DNA of 64,000 bases, from contig NC_079415.1 in the NCBI RefSeq assembly GCF_026213295.1, forward strand, positions 33,881,030 through 33,945,029. Direction: 5' to 3'. Source of the stretch: Gadus chalcogrammus (taxonomy: Eukaryota; Chordata; Actinopteri; Gadiformes; Gadidae). The position numbers were made by a program, and so were the translations under genes. The notes below the pieces were generated by a model, which saw only the letters and a program-made list of their open reading frames with translations, was not told where the DNA came from and made no database searches. Each line of letters starts with the position of its first letter. Position 1 is the first letter of the stretch. Positions 58,064-64,000 of this stretch are shown here, in pieces.

Positions 58064-59382
58064 TTAAAATGTATGTGCCACCCCAAAATAATCTCTGGTC
58101 TCACCCTGGCCATCCCACTGAAAATGTTCTTGCTCGACCACTGAGCTCTTCATGTATTGGTCGCACCCGTACGGCTTCCCGCCGGAGTGAGTCCTCATGT
58201 GACGCTTCAGCTTGGATTTCTCTCCGAAGCGCTTCGTGCATTGGTCACACTTGTAGGGCTTCTCCCCGGAGTGAGACATTATGTGTCTGTTCAGGGTGCC
58301 TTTCAGACTGAAGCGCTTCGTACATTGGTCACACTTGAAGGGCGTCTCCCCGGTGTGAGTCCTCATGTGTGTCTTCAGGGCGGAAATATGAGTGTAGCGC
58401 TTCGTGCATTGGTCACACTTGTAGGGCTTGTCCCCGGAGTGAATCATCAGGTGGATCTTCAGGTGGCTTTTCTTTCTGAAGCGCATCGTGCATAGGTCAC
58501 ACTTGTAGGGCTTCTCCCCGGAGTGAGTCATCATGTGGATCATCAGGTAGCTTTTCTTTCTGAAGCGCATCATGCATAGGTCACACCTGTAGGGCTTCTC
58601 CCCAGGGTGAGTCCACATGTGGATCTTCAGGGAGCTTTCCTTTCTGAATCGCATCGTGCATTGGTCACACTTATAGGGATTTTCCCCGGAGTGGGTCCTC
58701 ATGTGGCCCTTCATGTGGCTTTTCAGACTGAAGCTCATCGGGCATTGGTCACAATTGTAGGGCTTCTCCCCGGAGTGAGTCCTCATGTGGACCTTCAGCG
58801 CCCCGTTCTGACTGAAGCACTTGATGCAGTGGGCACACTTGTACGGCTTCTCCCCGGAGTGAGTCCTCATGTGGACCTTCAGGGACCCGCTCTGACTGAA
58901 GCGCTTCGTGCATTGGTCACACCTGAACGGCTTCTCCCCGGAGTGAGTCCTCATGTGGACCTTCAGGTAGCCTTTTCGACTGAAGCACATCATGCATTGG
59001 TCGCACACGTACGGCTCCTCGTGGGTGTGGATCATATTGGCATTGTTGGGAATAACCTTGCCACCCAAGACACCGGGCCGGCTCTTGCGGCCGCCCTGAT
59101 GCCCAGTCAGCTCCTCAAGGTGGACGAGCCTCACGCTGCAGTTCAGGCTCTTGGCCACGCTGTGGTCAGCGGACAGCGAGCTCAAGGCCTCCAGTTCTGA
59201 CGCGGCAAAGAGGGTGTCATGGCCGTCCACCGCCAGTGGGCCCTCCCCTTGTCCGTAGACGCCCAGGATCCGCAGCTCCCCGCTGTGACTTGACATGTGG
59301 GAGGAGCCAGGGGCGTCAACACGCAGACTCTCCGAGGTGGCGCCGCGCTGCGTGCTGCAGTCTCTGATGTCAATGCCGTCTT
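58064..59382 (-). CDS. Gene I finger exon: ten fingers
   Basis: Acceptor AG at 59384-59383, EDGIDIRDCSTQRG; Met at 59296. The linker is complete. Ten C2H2 fingers follow with varied helices (RKGYLKV, QSGSLKV, QNGALKV, LKSHMKG, KESSLKI, KKSYLMI, KKSHLKI, HISALKT, LKGTLNR, EKSKLKR), then a collapsed stub (CDQYMKSSVVEQ) and the EHFQWDGQGETRD tail shared with gene E. Finger 4 has Met for the conserved Leu. The exon itself is open, but its upstream exons are damaged. Confidence 0.8.
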
Positions 59383-59903
59383 CTTCAGAGAGGAAAGCAA
59401 AAATAATGGTATTAATTCATTATTAGCACAAAGGGATCCAGTATGTACTTTGTACATACTGGACGTGTGTGTATTGGAAGAATTATATTTTGACATTCTT
59501 TCTTACTTCTTGTAGTTGATTATGCATTTTCCTTGTCCCCCTTTGGGTGATCAAGGTCTAAAGGCTCCAGTTGAGAAGGCACCACTACGTCTCCACCTTT
59601 TAAGGATGTGGGGAGGTCATAAAGACACAACCCAGGTCACCTGTTGTTGCCTCATCACATGTTTTACCAATACTGTAGTTATAATGGGAGTCAGAGCTGA
59701 TTCAGCATTCCTGACACCCGTCTGCCATGAAGAAGATGAAAATAATTCTACTGTAAACTGTACAAGTAGTCCTCGTGCTTTAGCAGGGCTCTGGTCATGA
59801 TGCTTTTCAAAAGAGGACCAGGCTTTTTAGCGCAGGTAGAATCGAGTACATTCTCAGTTAATCCAGGTCGTTTGCTTGCATAGATGCAATGTGTATTACT
59901 AAC

Positions 59904-59969
59904 CTACGGCGGGCATGTCTCCACCAATATCCTCTTCAACCTTGATTGATATGTGTCTGGGGTCTGCTG
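59904..59969 (-). pseudogene. Gene I KVEED exon, one base deleted
   Basis: 66 nt instead of 67 (ACATATCAATC for ACCATTTCAATC). The frame shifts and reaches TAG at the donor. Normal splicing into the finger exon would fail. Confidence 0.65.
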
Positions 59970-60144
59970 CTTTACAAATAAGAGACAAACAAGACATATT
60001 CTTTCATTTGCACAGAATAGTTTTTAATCCCCACTTATGACACATTGAATCATAAAGGTGTGTGCTTTCTAAGGGTGTGTGCTGCTGGAGTTGTAACAGA
60101 GGGAGCCTCTCATTTGGATGGTGAAGGAGAAGATGATATCTAAC

Positions 60145-60222
60145 CTGCACACTCAGCCGCTCGCGGCAGACCAGCCGCTCGCCGCGCTCCAGGCTCTTAA
60201 CCACACTGTGATCCGCAGACAG
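60145..60222 (-). pseudogene. Gene I spacer exon, 5' two thirds deleted
   Basis: Only DHS-V-KSLERGERLVCRERLSVQ remains, with its donor GTGCAG|GTTAGA. The acceptor and EDCDAFGD part are gone; the pyrimidine tract joins directly to GTCTGCGGATCACAG. Confidence 0.6.
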
Positions 60223-60801
60223 GAGGAAAAAAGAACACAGTAATTGTTTTGATACATTATTTGCATAACGGGAGGCATTGTGTATTTGTACACGTAACAG
60301 CAACTCTTGAAATATATGTGTCTGTAACATTGACACAGTGGGTTTAAAATGTGTCCTGCAGACAGATTCAGAGTTTTGGAGAGGGAGGTCTCCTCCAGCA
60401 CCCTCCTCCCTAGACTCAAAGCTCAAGCCGGTGACCAGGTGAAGGCAACTCAACGAACACCAGCGCAAAATGATCCGAGCACAGCATGACATGCGAGACA
60501 AGCGAAAATATTCTATTTTGACAATAAAAAGCGACAACGTTTTCTTCCTTGTAAGCTGATCAGCTGTGTTAAATGTTGAATACATTCAACATTTTTAACC
60601 CTTCTGGGTACTTGACTGATTCCATCTTTGAAATGCAACTCCAAAGTTTGACTCGTGTTTTATCAGAGCTCTGGTCGTGATGCTTTTCAAAAGAGGACCA
60701 GGCTTTTTAGCGCAGGTAGAATCTAGCATCAGCCTAGAATCTATGCTTACTAGAATCTACTACATCAAAGAAAAAAAAGACTCAATGTGGAAAGTACATA
60801 C

Positions 60802-60934
60802 CTTCACTTGTAAAATGGGGCTTTAAAGTCTTTAAGGATAGCTGTGTGCCTACAGTATGCGTTACCAGGTGGTCTGTCTGGCAGGCAACATCCCTTGAGA
60901 GAAGCTGCTGAATGTAAGCACTTGATGAGCTGGC
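60802..60934 (-). CDS. Gene I QTD exon
   Basis: 133 nt, intact frame (QTDHLVTHTVGTQLSLKTLK and HFTSE), donor GAAG|GTATGT. Stranded between a dead THAP exon and a deleted spacer exon. Confidence 0.6.
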
Positions 60935-60999
60935 CTGTGTAGAGACAAGGTCAAATAAGTACTCAATGTATTACTTTGTATGTATTCCAGGTGCAAGTT

Positions 61000-61660
61000 A
61001 TAAGAAGATATAAGATAAGCATGTTTAGTGAATTAGATTAGCCTAATACTTTATTATAAAATGATATATATGAAAATATATCACATGATTTATTTGTTTA
61101 CATATTTTAACGTTCATACATCTTACAAGTTAATTTCATCATCTCAATACAATGACATCAAGCTCTGCAGAAATCTGCCAATAACCCTTTGATTTGAATC
61201 AGGCGTGAAGGGGAAAACATGAGTGGGCTATGCATTTAGGAAGAGTTAACCGGCCATAATTATCACCTCATCAGTAAAATGCTAGAACTACTGCGGTCCA
61301 GTGGCCGGTAAAATACAGTTGTATGGTGAGCTGACATTGTAAAACATTGCATTCCCTTGGTATCCGAGCAGCAGAGATCAGTGTCTGTACCCCCGTTGTT
61401 GAACTGTGCCCATTCTCGTGTGATGAGCCCCCTGGCTTGTAGAGGTAAACACTCATTCAGGTGATCGGTGATCCAAATAACAAAGAAGTGTACAACACTC
61501 GCGTTACAGTGTGTGTAGTTACACACATACCTGATGCTATCTACCTTTACATTAGCGACAGTAACTGGGCTGTTAGCTGTAGAGCTAATGCTACAGCTAC
61601 ATAATAAGGGTCACAAGGTAACCACATACAGTAAAGCAACACAATGCTATAGCGTAAATG
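61000..61660. other. intron 1 of gene I, no exon seen
   Basis: The patch 61320-61520 (around CAAATAACAAAGAAGTGTACAA) recurs at 7560-7730, 20400-20630, 35040-35110, 31425-31450 and 56570-56595. Its position between THAP and QTD exons and its varied frames suggest duplicated intron, not coding sequence. Confidence 0.45.
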
Positions 61661-61667
61661 GACTTAC

Positions 61668-61935
61668 TTTTTCGAGGTTTGTAGCTGAGCCAAGGAGGTT
61701 TGTTACTGAGCTAGACTTGCTTTTCCGACATTGAGCAAGTCCAGCTCTGCATTGGCCCAAGTTGAGGAGGCAGTGGTCAGTGAAATGTTTTGCGCAGACT
61801 GGCGCATTTCCAGTGACAATGCAATTAACCCACTGGTTCTACAGAGGCTTGGATGAAGGAATTAAAAATAGACTTGGGTTAATTTGTACATCCAAACACT
61901 GAGCAACTGCGATACTTCGCTCGTTTGCGAGCCAT
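61668..61935 (-). pseudogene. Gene I THAP exon with stop codons
   Basis: Full-length THAP exon from ATG at 61935 (MARKRAKYRSCSVFGCTN) but TAA follows at codon 19 and TAG further on. VCAKHFTD is still recognisable. Donor AAA|GTAAGT. 268 nt against 270 in gene E. Confidence 0.75.
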
Positions 61936-62001
61936 GATGTCTCTCAAGGGAAGAATGTGGCACCCCACTCACACGGTCGTGGCTCATTTTCTCATGGGCG
62001 G

Positions 62002-62269
62002 TCTTCTTCTTTTCTTCTTCTTTCGTGTTAATTTGGCGGTTGGCAAACCAATAGGGTGCATTACCGCCACCTACTGTTTGGTTTAGAGCTTCGATGGAGG
62101 TTATACGTTATAAACTATGCAAAAGAACTAAAGTAAATAAACAAAATCATATAAATAGAAAACAACAGATACAATTATATGTCAAATAAACCTGTTGCTT
62201 TTAGATAAGTCATTACATGTTTCCATGCTGGTGGTCTCAGTGTGGAAAAGGAGAGTAAACCCTCTAAGG
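62002..62269 (-). mobile_element. I/Nimb-like LINE 3' end, third copy
   Basis: GAA-rich tail, TTTGCCAACCGCCAAATTAA, GGCGGTAATGC, then 3' UTR matching 38219-38450. It lies about 65 bp upstream of the gene I THAP start, in the same orientation as the LINE next to gene E. Confidence 0.7.
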
Positions 62270-62790
62270 CAGGGATGGGCAACTTTCATGATAAAGAGGG
62301 CCACATTTTTCATCATAACCATCGGAGGGCCACATGACTGCACACTTCAACTAAACGTGAGCTGAGAGAAGCTACACAATTTTGAATTTGGTAGATTTCC
62401 TGTAATCTGGTGCATCTTGGGGATGGCCACTACCTTAAAAAATCATCCAGAATCATAACCGATCCACGGTATGTTAATTGAACCAACATACATTCATGGC
62501 ATGTTTTCCATTCTCAAACAGCCACATGAATGGTCAGTATTTTTATCATTGCAAAGGGCTCACATTCATCATCATTCAATGAAGTCAAAAAACTGAAAAA
62601 CAGTGGCCCAACATTAAGTGCAACAACTCAATGAACTCAAACCCAACAAGCAGTTGTAGTAGTAGTAGTGGCGACTAAAGTGGATATCTTTAATGACTGA
62701 TATCTAGACGCATGGGTTTGCCTTCGAATTCTATGAATTCTTCTCATCTTTCTTGACCGAGTTTTCTATAACTCGATCAATCATTATTAT
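62270..62790. mobile_element. hAT-like element, one end visible
   Basis: Starts CAGGGATGGGCAACT followed by two GGGCCACAT motifs, typical of a hAT end. The other end was not found; the sequence runs to the broken spacer exon at 62791. Confidence 0.4.
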
Positions 62791-62991
62791 TCAGGGCCTC
62801 CACTTCTGACGCCGTGAAGAGGGTGTCATGGCCGCCCATCGTCAGAGGGCCCTCCCCTTTTCCGTAGACGCTCAGGATCTTCAGCTCCTCGTTGCGACTG
62901 GACATGTGGGAGGAGCCAGGGCCGTCCACACCCAGACTCTCCGCGGTGGCGCCGCGCTGCGTGCTACGGTCTCCAAAGGCATCGCAGTATT
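62791..62991 (-). pseudogene. Gene J spacer exon, 3' part lost
   Basis: Begins normally after GGCAG (EYCDAFGDRSTQRGATAESL, LKILSVYGKGEGPLTMGG, SEVEALN) and is cut at 62791. The KSLERGERL end and donor are missing, and no finger exon follows. Confidence 0.65.
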
Positions 62992-63159
62992 CTGCCGACG
63001 GTGAAAAAAAGACGCCATTGTTTTGATACATTAAATCCATGAAAGGAGGCAGGGTGTATTTGTACACGTGACAGAAACTCTTTAAATATATGTGTATGAA
63101 ACATTGACACAGAGGGTTTAAAATGTGTACTGCAGACACAGATTCACAAATGATTCACA

Positions 63160-63252
63160 AAAAAAAACCATAGGGTTGTTTTTAGCTTATCCACACTGGA
63201 ACGCACAAGCCTTACGAGTTTTCACCGAAAAAAACGCTTACGTGTGGACGGG
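63160..63252. mobile_element. end of the GCCCCGTCCACAC element
   Basis: Shares CATAGGGTTGTTTTTA and CTTATCCACACTGGAACG with 50235-50270 and ends GTGTGGACGGGG, followed by TCTCAGTGGATCC as in gene G. The 5' part is deleted. Confidence 0.6.
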
Positions 63253-63305
63253 GTCTCAGTGGATCCAGGTCGTTTGCTAGCAAAGAAGCAATGTGTATTA
63301 CTAAC

Positions 63306-63369
63306 CAACAGAAGGACTTCCCCCACAAATATCCTCTTCAACCTTGATTGAAATGGTGTCTGGGGTCTG
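63306..63369 (-). CDS. Gene J KVEED exon
   Basis: 64 nt, one codon shorter because the first CAG serves as acceptor (CTACAG|CAGACC). Open frame, KVEEDICGGSPSV; donor GTTG|GTTAGT. Part of a gene that is probably dead. Confidence 0.45.
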
Positions 63370-63545
63370 CTGTAGTCCACATAAAGAAGGAAACACACAA
63401 AACAAATTCTTTCATTTGCACAGAATAGTTGTTAATCCCCACTAACACTGACACATTGAATCATAAAGGTGTGGGCTTTCTTGTGCTGGAGTTGTAACAG
63501 AGGAAGCCTCTCATTTGGATGGTGAATGAGAAGATGATTTCCAAC

Positions 63546-63798
63546 CTGCACACTCGGCTCCTCGCGGCAGACCAGCCGCTCGCCGCGCTCGAGGCTCTTG
63601 GCCGCGCTGTGGTCCGCAGACAGCGAGTTCAGGGACTCCACTTCTGACGCGGTGAAGAGGGTGTCATGGCCGTCCGTCGCCAGTGGGCCCTCCCCTTTTC
63701 CGTAGACGCTCAGGATCTTCAGCTCCTCGCTGTGACTGGACATGACGCCGAGGTGGCGCCACGCTGCGTGCTGCGGTCTACAAAGGCATCGCAGTCTT
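63546..63798 (-). pseudogene. Gene J spacer exon, 31-bp deletion
   Basis: 253 nt. The bases for ESLGVDAPGSSH are missing (ACCTCGGCGTCATGTCC), which shifts the frame. Splice sites are kept. Gene J continues beyond the right edge, where an intronic block copy lies at 63900-64000. Confidence 0.65.
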
Positions 63799-64000
63799 CT
63801 GCAGAGGGACAAAAAGACAGAAAGTAAATGTTTTAGTACATTGTTTGCATAAAAGGAGGAAATGTGTATTTGTACACGTGAAAGGAACTATTTAAATATA
63901 TGTGTATCTAACATTGACAAAGAGGGTTTAAAATGTGTATTGCAGGCACAGAATCAAAGTTTTGGAGAAAGATTCAGAGTTTTGGAGAGGGATGTCTCCT

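Overview
This is a stretch of a teleost fish nuclear genome. It has introns with GT/AG splice sites, long (CA)n and (TTC)n microsatellites, and remnants of hAT, Tc1, PIF/Harbinger, piggyBac, Ty3/gypsy and LINE elements typical of fish. No species can be named from it. There are no operons, rRNA or tRNA genes, or CRISPR arrays. Nearly all host coding sequence is on the minus strand and belongs to one tandemly duplicated family of C2H2 zinc-finger genes.

Layout, read in the direction of transcription (high to low coordinates). Each family member is built from the same modules: a THAP-like first exon (90 codons), a short exon containing AYIQQLLSRDVACQTD ('QTD exon', 133 nt), one or two copies of a pair made of a spacer exon (284 nt) and a 67-nt exon containing SIKVEEDIGG ('KVEED exon'), and a terminal exon that carries the zinc-finger array. 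The exon phases (0, 0 to 1, 1 to 0, 0 to 1, 1) fit together. I call the members A to J from left to right: A (finger exon 1060-2369), B (10788-11698), C (16220-17022), D (25085-27801), E (32104-35666), F (39883-44431), G (46803-51678), H (54163-56065), I (58064-61935) and J (62791 to the right edge). Only E keeps every module intact, giving a predicted 547-aa THAP plus C2H2 protein. The others have lost or broken modules: deleted or nonsense-bearing THAP exons, frameshifted QTD exons, premature TAG codons in finger linkers, and a hAT insertion inside a finger.

The most striking gene is G. Its finger exon runs, without a stop and in frame, from a degenerate five-finger array into a nearly complete piggyBac transposase. 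In that transposase the first catalytic Asp position reads Gly. This is a candidate zinc-finger/transposase fusion protein.

Between the genes lie transposons: a 1.2-kb hAT at 4968-6183, a Harbinger at 21074-23313, hAT elements at 25233-26529 and 27917-29370, a nest of LINE, LINE and Tc1 at 35672-39266, a gypsy integrase fragment at 51984-52600, and an insert with a RecQ-like helicase fragment at 56728-57546. The cluster looks like a birth-and-death array of probable DNA-binding repressors evolving among active transposons. Any role in controlling those transposons is inference; nothing in the sequence proves it.
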